64,000 bases of DNA, from the NCBI GenBank assembly GCA_030295235.1, contig AP026124.1, positions 310,001 to 374,000 of the forward strand, written 5' to 3'. A program made the translations under genes and the position numbers. The notes below the pieces were generated by a model, which was given only the letters and a program-made list of their open reading frames with translations, was not told the DNA's origin and searched no databases. This document shows, in pieces, positions 34,221 to 44,735 of the stretch. Numbering within the stretch: position 1 is the first letter of the stretch; every line of letters starts with the position of its first letter. The stretch comes from Fistulifera solaris. Its lineage: Eukaryota > Bacillariophyta > Bacillariophyceae > Naviculales > Stauroneidaceae.

Positions 34221-35963
34221 TCAATTCGAACCACCCATCTGCTCTATAAACTTGTCTAATTCATCCGAGTGACCTCCCTCAGCAGTGCCTAAAGGAAGAT
34301 CAGTGGGCCTCGCAACATCCAGGATAAGAACGACTCGATCGTAAGAACTGTAGTTAAACGCTCGATGCGTTTTTGAGTCGTCAAAGGCTTGCAAGCGACC
34401 AACCTCATGGGTTTCTACGCAGCCGTCAACCCAAGTGCCACACAACCCTCCCGGGGGCACTTGAAGCGGCAAGTGCACTCGGTACACATAGTTAGCAAGA
34501 TCAGACCTGGGAACAAAGAGCATAAGACATGATCGATGTGAAGCTTCGTGACACCTCAACATGGATCCAACTTACCACCCCGTGTGCGCTTCCAATACAG
34601 ACTCTGGATCTAAACGACTGAAGAGGGCAGTTCGTAGGTGACCGCCGACAACCTTTTTCAAAAGAGCAACTGTCCGAGGGACATGAGCACACGTCAAGGT
34701 AATCCACTTTAGGTTTGTTGGATTATCCGCTGGGAAACAATGACAGAGAGGGAAAACATGCCAAGGAGCCGTTGCGCCGTTATCGGACACCTTATAATGC
34801 TGCTGCTCGGGCCACGCTGTCCACTGGGGAATCGACAAAGCCTCCTGCTGAATGACTTTCAATGAATCAGGTTTTATCAACTTTTCGAGGTACGGAAATT
34901 CATTTAGGGGCTCGATGTAAGGCGGGGACACTAACCGATATTCATAATATGGAATCGGTTCCTTCTCTTCCTCGATAGGAGGGTACGTAACTAACGATTC
35001 CCAGAGACATCCGTTTGGGGCCCTTACCCTCGTCTCAGGGTGAAGACTGCTCAAGTACTCTCTCTCAGGCAGTTTTCGGAAAACAAAAAGTACACAGCTT
35101 TCACGAGGACATAGGTTTTCGAAACTTTGCTGCATCTCATTCCAGGGAAAGTTAAGAGCGTTGACACCGCCCGCGGACTTCAGTGTTGGTAGTTCTGCAG
35201 AAAGCATTGAATATAGGGACCATGATGGACAAATGTCGCTGACACGAAAATATTCCAGTTTCTCTGGAATCGGTTTGGGAAAAACGACGATCGCACAATC
35301 ACCTTCATGCAACAGGGTCCGATGATTGCTGATTGAGTCTTGATTCTCACCTGCTGTGCTGGTCCAAGGCGAAATATGTTCACTGGCTCCTAACACACTG
35401 CGCAAAAAGTGTGCGACCTCTGAATCCGAAGAAAGAGAGAAATTCGTGACAGCCCGAAAGTCAAGCCAATGCACAGCCGGCTTGAAACAAGCTGACTTTA
35501 AGGTACGACGAACTTGGTTATCGATCAGTGGCGGTGTAGCGGAAATATGTTGCAATGCCACCCGCCTTCTTGAAAACGCGGAAGGCACGCGTTGACAAGT
35601 ACACTCCGCATTGCTGTCTTTTACTGATGTCGAATTCCACGCGTAAAAATCGATAGGAATATCGCGTGGTTGCTGATCATCGCATTCCAGTAACCCAAGG
35701 ATTGTTTCCCTTTCTTCTATGAATGGCGTTTGACAGCGTAACCATACCATGTCAGGCCGCCTCAAGTATTTCAAGGGTGTATCCTGATTCGTTGATTTTG
35801 TCATATATTTCTGTAGGCATTTTTCTACCGACCAACAGGATTCGGGGTACGCATTTTTGCGAGTATAATCGACACACGAATTACCTTGAATAGAACTTCC
35901 AACGCATTCTAACTCGAAGTGCGCTTGCTCGCTTTGAAAGCAACAGACGCGTATCTTTTTCAT
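34221..35963 (-). CDS. Aspartyl/asparaginyl beta-hydroxylase-like protein with long N-terminal region
   Basis: Two exons, 35963-34576 and 34506-34221, separated by a 69-nt intron; 557 residues. The first true ATG is at 35963 (MKKIRVCCF). The C-terminal about 170 residues match the aspartyl/asparaginyl beta-hydroxylase (cupin, Fe(II)/2-oxoglutarate) domain: WHVFPLCHCFPAD, LFSRLDPESVLEAHTGWSDLANYVYRVHLPLQVPPG, then FDDSKTHRAFNYSS and DRVVLILDVARP. Two conserved His (VHLPL; SKTHRAF) would hold iron. The N-terminal 370 residues match nothing I recognise. No signal peptide or membrane anchor is visible, unlike the ER enzyme of animals, so a cytosolic role is likely. Hydroxylase activity is inferred; some relatives act only as binding proteins. 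Confidence 0.75.
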
Positions 35964-36894
35964 GTTTGAAAAAGATGTTCTCTCCGACTTCGCAACAGCT
36001 CGAGAAGAAGTGTCACGACTACCAAACAGAACCTGTCTTAGTAAAACCGTCTTGATATCATTCTTCGCAAGGAATAGACAAAGCTGAGAAAAGAGATTGG
36101 TGTGTGTGAAAGAAAGGCCAAGGAAGACACCAAAAGTATTCCTTTCTTCTTTCAACAACAAAAATGCTCTGGCGGTCGGTGGATAAATCCATTTGTGCCG
36201 CCGTTAGCGTTATGGTTCACTCTCGAAAGGAAACTCTAACCCCTATTGGAGTTTGATGAATGTCCGCGCTGAAACCTGAGACTGGCTGGCGTTCCGATTG
36301 TTTTGACTTTTGGCGCGAAAAAGACCCGTCGAGGAAAACGGGACAGACGACGAGCGGCTCACAAAAACGTAGTGAAGCGGTAGACGGTAAATCCTTATCA
36401 GTGTCTATTTTTGTGTCGCTGTTTGATGCGTTACTCAGGATGCCCATGTTTAAAACGTCGCAGTGTAACAGCTATCATTCCCAAAAACAACATTCTGTCT
36501 TTGTGGCGTTAAAGAAGGTGACGTACTTCCAAGTGCTTCGTCACGCATTTTGTTCTTTGTCATTTTCTGCAACGGCTTAATGCGGGGCCGTGGGCTGTGG
36601 GTCGACCGACGCGGAACGCTTTCCAGCAAAGGGTACACTTCCTTCTATTATCGTTTTGTTATTCCGATTATGTTACTCTTTTTGAATGCATTCCCACGCC
36701 AGCCCTCCTCTCTATTACGAGGAACTGTGTTCGCAACTGGCAGGGTTGCCGGTGTGAGGACAGGGATGCTTCCCTTGGAATGGCAGGCATACGATCGAAA
36801 ATCGAGAGATGCGACTTTTTCGAGAGGCTTCTCTTCTTTCCAATCCCCGGTTGCCACAGAAAAAACGTGACAAAGAATATCTTTTATACAAACC
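35964..36894. other. Divergent intergenic region
   Basis: About 930 bases between the hydroxylase and heat-shock factor genes. Several ORFs of 60-106 codons overlap on both strands, including one on plus from 36260 to 36580, but none has domain-like sequence or a matching neighbour. Part of it is probably the hydroxylase 5' UTR, since its frame stays open without ATG to about 36161. Confidence 0.4.
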
Positions 36895-39231
36895 ATGGCT
36901 TCTAATGACCCGCTTCCTACAGTTACCTCCGACGTTGATTTACAACAAGGCAATGAGGAGAGTGGCGATGCACCATCGGGCTTCATCTTAAAGCTTTTCC
37001 AAATGGTTTCGGGACCCGATGAGATCATATCGGTAAGTTCCATACTTCTTTGGCGATTCCGTTCGTCAACTGGGACAATTCGTATCGTTGTGGCATCTAT
37101 GGCTATCGTATTTGTGAATGGTTTTGAAAGTCGTGAACTAGTTAAGAAGTTTGTGGCTATCGAAAGGATTCCATTTTCCGGCCTTTGGCATTTGTTCTTC
37201 ACTGTGACTATCGATTTTCCAATGCGTTCGAAGAGTTACCAGTAGATCCAGACATGCCAATTTCAGCCATTTTCATGATGTAGGAAAACGGTGGGAGGAG
37301 AAGCTTTGGATCATAGGAAGACTTCGTGAATTTTTTCTTCGTCGAGGCATCGGAATGGCCGAGAATGCCTCGTTTTCTTTGGAAGAATCTTGAAAGCTCC
37401 ATGGCAGCTTCCCCTGGGATCTTCGGCTGTATTTTCAATGACGCTTCATTTCGATTATCGGATGTGTTGAAAGAACATTCTCGAACAATTTCTTCGTTGG
37501 CGGAGCGGCAGAACCGCCATGGTCCCTCAGGCTGGGTCGGAGGACATTTTCTTCCGTGAAAGAAAAATTGCATTCAAAATTTCTCCTTTGGATTGTACAC
37601 TTCAACTTACTCTACGAGTACCGGTTCCGATGCGCAGGCGATCTTTTGCTTCGACTTGGAGAGTACTCGTCCCTTTCGTTGAGTATCGAATCTTTTCCAA
37701 TCCGCGTGGAGGCTGTGTGAGGCTCCGATGCATTGGGTCTGTTAGGTTATGAGGTGTCCGCATTTTGAATTTCGTGACGTAATCGGATTAGTATCCGATA
37801 TTGTGACGTCATGTTCTTTGTCTGAGAAATTGACTTCTTGTTTCATCTCTCACTTTTCGTTGATTTTCTTCTTTTTAACAGTGGACTCCCAATGGCGACG
37901 CCTTTGTCATAGGTTCAGATCTTCACCGTCTTGAAAACGAAACTCTTCCGAAGTACTTCCGACACAATCGATTCCAGTCGCTTGTACGGCAACTCAATTT
38001 TTACAGCTTTCGGAAAATTAACCGAGAACGGAACGTGTGGATCTACCAGCACCCGCTGTTCCATCGAGATCGGAAGGATGATCTTCACTTAGTCCGCCGA
38101 AGAACGTGTCCAGGTCTGGATGGACGCAAGCAGCGCTTCTCTCGCGTCAATCGAAAACCTGTCTCACCGGACAGCGATGACGATGAGTCCTCCACTTCGA
38201 GTACTAGCTCGACTCAGCCTGACAACACTCTCTCGCGGAAACGCGAAGTGTCTGTGGACGATTTTGGGGCAATCAAACGCCCTAGAAGAATGCTTTCGCC
38301 TCCTCTACAGGATGCGTTGGATAACAATCCGCAGGTAACGGTAGATGCTTCCTTGGTGAAAGTAACAAAGCCAACACTGGTAGAGGACCACGAGGAGAAG
38401 CTGGCGCCCATCGATAGCAAGATAGAAAAATTTGAGATGCGCGAACAGTCGTTGATCGTGTCTGAAGTAGCCGAAAAGCTAGAGCAGTTTGCTCGGAAGG
38501 CTTTAGGTCGTTCACGCTCACGTCGCGGTAATTCAGGGATCATCACCCCACCGTATGGTAGCCAAGGCACTCTCACGGCAACCAGCCTATTGACCTACGA
38601 CGATGAGCGATTCGAGGAAATTGACGAAAATAGTTGGAGAGGCAGTTCCGCCTCAAGTTTGGGACTCGTATCACAGTCCGAGGTGGGAGAAGATGAGGAC
38701 GCGTCGTCGGTCTCAGAGGCAAAGCCCGTAACACCATTGCGAATGCGTTCTCCTCCTGTCCGTGACAACGAAATGGTCGATGCCGTGTCGCATCGTCTCG
38801 TGGAAGGAATTTCGCCTGATCTCAGGGATGCTTATAAGCCACACGTCACCGTTGCCGCCTTTTGCATGTCGACAGCACCTTGCGGCGACGAATCGCTTGC
38901 TTCGAAAATATTACGCTTGATTGCTTCTTGCAACATTCTCATGTCGGAATTTCAGAACTATCGCGCTGCATTGCACCCCATTGTGGAAGGGCCGGTTCCG
39001 TCAACGACGCAACCCTTTACATTACAAGCTCGTCCTATCCAGGGATTGCAAGTCTGGGAGAAGACCTCGAGCCGAAGTGATGCCGTACACGACTTTAAGA
39101 TCTTTGCCGTCAATTGCATCAACAAGTTCTTGGGAAAAGGCGACCTTGACGACTTGACTGTTCTCTCTCCATGCGACCGACTCATTTTGAAGCGCACGGT
39201 GGATTTGTGGCAGGAGAGTGCTTGTCTTTAG
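36895..39231 (+). CDS. Heat-shock factor-type transcription factor
   Basis: Two exons, 36895-37032 and 37882-39231, joined across an 849-nt intron (GTAAGT...AACAG), by far the longest here. The splice falls inside the HSF DNA-binding domain and rebuilds it exactly: FILKLFQMVSGPDEIIS, then WTPNGDAFVIGSDLHRLENE, LPKYFRHNRFQSLVRQLNFYSF and KINRERNVWIYQHPLFHRD. This winged-helix domain binds nGAAn-type elements; HSFs are greatly expanded in diatoms. After the domain come a basic and Ser-rich linker, a coiled-coil-like segment (EKLEQFARKALGRSRSRRG) and a long C-terminal region with acidic stretches and a helical core (ASKILRLIASCNILMSEFQ). The 495-residue product is probably nuclear. Target genes are not deducible. 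Confidence 0.88.
37208..37573 (-). other. Open reading frame inside the heat-shock factor intron
   Basis: A 121-codon minus-strand frame fills the middle of the 849-nt intron. Its sequence (KIPGEAAMELSRFFQRKRGI, DPKLLLPPFSYIMKMAEIGM) is plausibly protein-like but matches no family I know. It may be a nested small gene or chance. It begins with a plain ATG near 37573. Confidence 0.3.
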
Positions 39232-40109
39232 AAGGTCGATACATCAAAGCTGCAAGAGGCAGTGTGCGCTAGCTATGGTGGAGCTGAGGGAAATTACCAT
39301 TTATCTAACTTCTAGATAATTTTTTTTGTTTGCAGCAATTACGAAGTATAGTTGCTACTACTTACATTCATTCACGGAGCCATTACAGGTAACCGTCTGG
39401 AATGCTAATTAGTCGCGTACCGCTAGAAAAGATGTTTCACGACTCGGCTTCTACTTTCATTAAATGTGGCGCTTCTCATTGAAGTGATGAGGCAATTATC
39501 CTGTCTCTGGGATCCCTAGCAAAGGTTCATGAATACAGTCAGATATTCTGTAAGCAAGAGGAGCTTTGCGGTGCCAAGTACTCGTGGTTCAATGTTGATG
39601 CTGGCCTACAAATAATATTCTTGGATCTGAGTTTAGAGAGAGAGGAGTCGCCTATTGATCGACCTTAACGGCAAGATCAGAAGGATGGCGCGACGGCGCA
39701 CCTTCACATTTTACAAGTAACTAAACTCCAGTCTTGTTTCTAAAGAAAGACTAACCGTAGAATATCCTCTGGTACACTCTTTTCCTTAATTGTTATTCGT
39801 ACTTCTTTTGAATGATACGGCCCTTTTGCGGAGGACTTCCATAATGCTAAAGTGACTCTACGATAGAAAGTAGTTCAGAAAAGCCTGAATTGAAACGTGG
39901 GAACGGTTTTTGTCATGACGGAACATTCCGATCATGACCCAAAAAAAACTCGGCTTGCTGCTTGCACGAGCACGGATCAGTGTGATTTCCGGTTTCCGGA
40001 ATCTCTCCTCGTCATACATACTTGAATAGACATCATGGAACATGCACATCACCTTCGTCTCACAACATTTGTTTGAACTGCTTTTGTTGTAACGAGACCG
40101 CGCTTTAGG
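39232..40109. other. Intergenic spacer
   Basis: About 880 bases between the heat-shock factor and protein kinase genes, both on plus. No ORF with protein-like composition, no RNA gene and no obvious repeat. Confidence 0.4.
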
Positions 40110-41429
40110 ATGACGCTATGCGCGAGCAGCCTTCCACCTACTCGATACTGGGCTCACGGTCCCCCCTTTCGTTTCAACGAAATGGAACGAGCCTCCTCTG
40201 CCGCAGATCCGCTGGATTTTCCTTTACCATTGATCGAAAAAGCTGTACTTGAAAAGATCTCGGTGAGAGATCATCGTACGCGCGTATCAACGCCGATTAA
40301 GCCTGTCATTATTCATCAATATTGTCCCAAACGTCGTTTGTTGAATGATGAAGATCGAGCGTATCTTCTTCACAAGAAGATTGCCAAGACGGCTTATGGA
40401 TCTATTTATGTCTGCATCGTACTAAGAAAACAAGAAACGAATGAAGAAAAGACAATGCAATGGGAGACGTCGGAAGAACTAGTAGCCATCAAAATATCGT
40501 CTCTCGAACGAATCCGCGCGGCTCGAGGCAAAAGCTTGGAAGATCCTATCAAAGAAGCATCGGCTTTGCAATTTGTCGGGAATTATCACAGCAATATTCT
40601 TGGTTGTCGTGAAGTTCTCCAGACGGATGGCTACTTGATGGTGGTCATGGACTATTGCAAAAAAGGAAATATGTACTCGCGATTACTGAGTAATTCGTCG
40701 AAAAACTCAACCAAGCCCACGAAGAAGAAACCGGGAGAAGCGATGGCACGGCTGTGGTTCCAGCAGATTCTTCAATGCTTGGTGCATCTGGAGAATAAAG
40801 GAATCTGCCACGGCGACATTTGCCTAGAGAATCTTTTAATTGATGATGACTCACATACAGTCCATTTGATCGATTTCGGAACAGCACTTCGTATTCCATA
40901 CGTTGATCAGCGCGATGATGGCGGAGTAGTCGATGCTTCCGAAGGGACCGTTCGTCGACTCATTCGTAACAAAGGGCAAAGTGGTAAACTAACGTATCTC
41001 GCTCCTGAATTGGTGGACAAAGTGGATGCGTTTGATGGTTTTGCTGTAGACCTATGGTCGGCTGGAATTATCCTATTCATAATGTTGGTTGGAAAAGCCC
41101 CGTTTGCGGTGGCGAGTTCGTCAGATTACCGCTTCAACGAAATCAACAAAGGCCGTTTGAGTAACATCATCAACCGTTCGGACCTAAAGTTAAGCCCAGA
41201 AGCGTGCAACCTCTTGCAAAACATGTTATGGAGAAAACCGGACAAACGCTTGAATATTTCTCAAGTTCTTATGCATCCTTGGGTAACTGGCTGTTCCAAG
41301 CCGCCGCCGTACCCTCATTACCATATCACTGAAGGAGAGTCCAATCGCGCCGTTGACAAGTCGCGCAGTGAAAAAAGCGATGCTGAGAAACGCCGCCGAT
41401 ACGTGTCGCCGCAAGGATCTTCCAGTTGA
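40110..41429 (+). CDS. Serine/threonine protein kinase with atypical loops
   Basis: Single exon, 439 residues (a start at the Met codon near 40182 is also possible). Kinase-domain marks: a degenerate glycine loop (KIAKTAYGSIYVCI lacks the first Gly of GxGxxG), VAIK (the ATP-anchoring Lys), a catalytic loop reading CHGDICLENLL (HGD instead of HRD, catalytic Asp kept), LIDFGTA (DFG), YLAPEL (APE-like) and DLWSAGIILFIMLVG. HGD in place of HRD removes the Arg that contacts an activation-loop phosphate, so the enzyme may be active without loop phosphorylation. The C-terminal tail is basic and Ser-rich. Family within the kinome not assigned; general CAMK/AGC-like shape. Confidence 0.85.
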   Translation: MTLCASSLPPTRYWAHGPPFRFNEMERASSAADPLDFPLPLIEKAVLEKISVRDHRTRVSTPIKPVIIHQYCPKRRLLNDEDRAYLLHKKIAKTAYGSIYVCIVLRKQETNEEKTMQWETSEELVAIKISSLERIRAARGKSLEDPIKEASALQFVGNYHSNILGCREVLQTDGYLMVVMDYCKKGNMYSRLLSNSSKNSTKPTKKKPGEAMARLWFQQILQCLVHLENKGICHGDICLENLLIDDDSHTVHLIDFGTALRIPYVDQRDDGGVVDASEGTVRRLIRNKGQSGKLTYLAPELVDKVDAFDGFAVDLWSAGIILFIMLVGKAPFAVASSSDYRFNEINKGRLSNIINRSDLKLSPEACNLLQNMLWRKPDKRLNISQVLMHPWVTGCSKPPPYPHYHITEGESNRAVDKSRSEKSDAEKRRRYVSPQGSSS

Positions 41430-41659
41430 AGTATGTCTTCCATCGCCGCGAAGCACTCGTAATTTATGGATTTTCGAGCAAAAGTAACAAACGTCTTTGC
41501 TTCACTCACAAAAGTTCCGCCTTTTATATCGAAGAGGCGACCTTGGAACAAACAAAACATTTGATTCATTTATACATATGTTGAATCATTATTCCCATAG
41601 TAAGTTCATATAACATTCATTTAAACTTGCGTATTAAACCCAATGAAATGCAAATAAGC

Positions 41660-42822
41660 TTATGACTTGTATACAGGTAGAGATACTTCATTCAAGCGTT
41701 TCCAGGGTGGAGTAAAGGGATCGTTGTATTGTGCCACCGCAAAGACATCCTCTTCATTGTATTTCCATTCCGATTGCTCGGCCAAGTATCTTCGGAGTTG
41801 TGACTTTCGTTGGTCAACTTCGTTCTTTGAAGCATATCCACCGAACATGACAACGGCGCGTACTTCTCCGGGCACGTCTTCCAAACGAACCCCACTGCCA
41901 CCCAAAGGTTCAGGTGCCACTTTACTTCCATTCCAGTAGGCAGAGGGCAAGACAAAAGACATGGTTCTGTTCTCGCCTCCAGTCATGAGAACCGGAGTAG
42001 TCATTTTCATCGCTTGCTGCTCCTTGTTCTTTCCAAAGAGATAACCTGCCAATGATCCAAATGCTCTCGAACTCGGCTGTTCAGGGCTCGCCACTGCTTC
42101 ATCGGTCGTGTTGTTCACGGGTCGTGTTGTTGAAACACTCACCGAGCAAACGCTAAACGGATCGTATTTTCGAATTTCAAAGTTTGACTTCTGTTGGAGC
42201 ACCGTGTACTGGGGTGTCTCCAGATCTGCCGGACGACGCTGCACTAGATCCTTGGCGTTGACTTTGGACTCTTGAAGTGCCTGTTTCTCTAGTGATCGAA
42301 TCGCAGGTTGTCGCTTGACGTCTTCTCCGGCAAGACTTTTCAACAATAAAACGAAAGCACGTCGTCGTCGACGTTCTCGTCCCTCCACTGTGTCTTCTTC
42401 TCCATCATTGACCGTCGGTGTGGTGAGACTTAGTGTACGTTTGAGTGCCGCCCATCGGGATCGTTTCGATACTCGAGCTGTCAGCGGTACTGCCGTCCAA
42501 AAGGGTAGATTGGTCGGAATGGCTTCCAGGAGATCGTCAACGTAGGCTTGTCGTACGGCCTCACTTTGTGAGCGTAAGGTGGCGAGTTCATTGAGGAGTT
42601 CTTTTGCCCCCGCAGGATCCTTCGCTAAAGCTTGTTGCAGTCGTTCGACTCGTTGTTCATCGGTAAGGGATACGTAAACAGTCGTGGCTGTGGACTCGGC
42701 AGCGATGATTTGATTTTGAAATAGAGTAGTAGTCGTCGAAAAGAATTCTTTCCTTGGCTCATCACAAAACCCGAAACGCTCGAGAGAGGGAAAGGGCAAA
42801 GTAGGAGCAGCACGAAACGCAT
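41660..42822 (-). CDS. Plastid-targeted SOUL haem-binding protein (one frame break)
   Basis: The C-terminal 190 residues are a SOUL domain: LETPQYTVLQQKSNFEIRKY, MKMTTPVLM, MSFVLPSAYWNG, EVRAVVMFGGYAS and a closing DPFTPPWKRLNEV. SOUL proteins bind haem or other tetrapyrroles. The proper start appears to be 42822 in a different frame from most of the gene: it encodes a signal peptide MRFVLLLLCPFPLSSVSGF-VMSQGK with an ASAF-like site. One extra base in the run at 42739-42742 joins it to STTTTLFQNQIIAAES and onward, giving 387 residues. The uncorrected frame opens further upstream to 42913, but that N-terminus has no targeting logic. A helical region between leader and SOUL domain (VERLQQALAKDPAGAKELLNEL) is typical of algal plastid SOUL proteins. 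Confidence 0.8.
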
Positions 42823-43133
42823 GATGATAACAAATTACAAACGATATTTCACGGGTAGTATGCCTCTGTGCTACGATTGTTCGATTTACAAGGTGGGTCG
42901 TCGTTAACTTCACTTATTTGGTTGTAATGGTTCGATCGCTGAATTTTTTGAATGACGACGAGACTGACGACGAGTGACTGATTCACACATTTACTCGTCA
43001 CTCAAGGTCGAGTCTGGCATTGTGTCGTAACAGTACCCGAAGTGTAGACAAGAGGTATAGTGATTAAAACAGTTTCATTACCGTTTGGTGGGAGAAAACT
43101 AACGATCGGGCGCATGTCCTCCATCATTACTAT

Positions 43134-43997
43134 TTATTTCTTCTTTTTCTTTTTCTTCTTTTTAATAATGTCGACTGCATTTTGTGCATTTTCCATTTGA
43201 AAACGAGCTATAGCTTCTTTTCTTTTCATTATCTTTGATTCTCGTTCTTCCAGTGCTTGTTGAACTTTTCGTTGCTCCTCCATTTGCTTGCCTTCAAAAT
43301 ATTGCAAACCCTCTTCTCGGATATCCGGATCAAGTTGCACAATGTGCGCGTCTTCACTATACTCGCTCTTGTAATAACAATCCAGAATAATGCATGCCGC
43401 AGAATCATCTAAAGTACCGTACAGACTGGTTTTACTTCCACCTCCCAAAGCCAGCGCGGCCTTGGACGTATACCGCTCATCCCACAATACAATTGGAACC
43501 TGCGGCCCCAATTCCCGCAAGACACACACAGCCAGCTCATAACAAAAGTCCATCGTCAAATTGGTTTGCTCGGCCACTGTCCCATTCTTGTGCAACGGCA
43601 AACCCACGACAATTTGGGAGGCCCGTTCGAGTTCCGCGATGCGAACAATGTTCTGAACCACTTGTGTGCGATTCATATCACGCAAAATCGTTACGGGTTT
43701 GGGTTCATATCCCACCGTCATGGCAACTCCTGTTTTAACCAGCCCGTAATCCACGCCGATGCTTTTCGTGCCCAATAATCGACAAGAGGATTGTGTGACG
43801 GCGGCAGCGGCGTCTATGAATCTGTCGGAATCCAGTTCCTCTTCATTGAATCGATTCATTTGTTGTCGAATCGATGATGGTGACTCGTCGAGTCGATGAA
43901 TGTGATTTGGAGAAACTGTATGATCGTGACGGTGATGCGTCCACGCATAACAACAAGTCCAAAGGACCGCCAGTATAAATCGCAGCCCCCATGTCAT
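43134..43997 (-). CDS. RuvX/YqgF-type Holliday junction resolvase-like protein, organelle or secretory leader
   Basis: Single exon, 287 residues from the ATG at 43997. The N-terminus is a signal-peptide-like segment (WGLRFILAVLWTCCYAW), consistent with plastid import via the ER. The core is the RNase H-like RuvX fold: GVDYGLVKTGVAMTVG (first acidic residue), IVVGLPLHKNGT, VPIVLWDERYTS and TLDDSAACIIL. Bacterial RuvX/YqgF acts in 16S rRNA processing and possibly junction resolution; plastid homologues probably process rRNA. The C-terminus is a coiled coil (MEEQRKVQQALEERESKIMKRKEAIARF) ending in nine Lys, encoded by an imperfect A-rich stretch at 43137-43163, an unusual addition. Confidence 0.8.
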   Translation of the reverse strand: MTWGLRFILAVLWTCCYAWTHHRHDHTVSPNHIHRLDESPSSIRQQMNRFNEEELDSDRFIDAAAAVTQSSCRLLGTKSIGVDYGLVKTGVAMTVGYEPKPVTILRDMNRTQVVQNIVRIAELERASQIVVGLPLHKNGTVAEQTNLTMDFCYELAVCVLRELGPQVPIVLWDERYTSKAALALGGGSKTSLYGTLDDSAACIILDCYYKSEYSEDAHIVQLDPDIREEGLQYFEGKQMEEQRKVQQALEERESKIMKRKEAIARFQMENAQNAVDIIKKKKKKKKK

Positions 43998-44735
43998 TGT
44001 CACGAACAAAAGGTGTACGTTGTTCTTTTGTTTTTATGCAATAACGACAGTTGGATTCGATTGGGGATGCTGCTTTGCTTATATATTGATGGCGACGAGA
44101 GGCGTGAAATTTTCCTTCCGGGTTATAATGCTTATACTTGTATCATCCAAAGTGTTCGTTTACGAACCCACGACTGAATTCAGTCATGAATACCGTTTTT
44201 GTCGAGTTACACTGCGACCAAACATCCAAGCTTTCTTTCAACATGGTAAATTTTAATTGATTTTATCACATGGAATTAAGGGTACCAGTAGGCACTATCT
44301 GTTAATGCGTATCTTTGTTTTCTTTTCTCCAAAAGCTTGGTAAAATTCCTTGTCATTAGAACTATCGTCCATAGTGTCATATCAACTTTTCCAAGACTGC
44401 ATTTCAGTCATGAATCATGATTTGTCCTCTGGCCTCATCTTTAGAGAGCCATACCAGCTCATCCGTAATATCGGTAATGGAATGAAGAAAAAAGAAGATG
44501 GAATCAAGTTGACAACGGTGGTGAGTATCTGAAAAGGTTGAAAACCTTGCGCGATAAAAATACCCGAAGTACTGTAATTGTGAGAGAAGTGAGACACAAA
44601 CGTCTGTATCTGGTACGTGATCCTCAAACAAAACCTTTTTTGATGAAAAAAAAAGCGACAAAATAAGTGGACGCCTAATTATCCTTCTTTCTCTCATCTT
44701 TTGTTAGCCATAGATACAAAGCAACAATTACAACC
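43998..44735. promoter_or_regulatory. Divergent intergenic region
   Basis: About 740 bases between the RuvX-like and trypsin-fold genes. Short ORFs only. A CTTTTTTGATGAAAAAAAAAG stretch lies near 44636. No gene is supported. Confidence 0.35.

Noticed and set aside
36260-36580. Plus-strand ORF of 106 codons
   Set aside because: No domain, biased composition, and located in the likely 5' region of the hydroxylase gene.
37326-37559. Plus-strand ORF inside the heat-shock factor intron
   Set aside because: It overlaps the minus-strand ORF and lies within a well-supported intron; composition is not persuasive.
42823-42913. N-terminal extension of the SOUL protein
   Set aside because: The extra residues do not form a targeting sequence, while the shifted-frame start at 42822 gives a full plastid leader.
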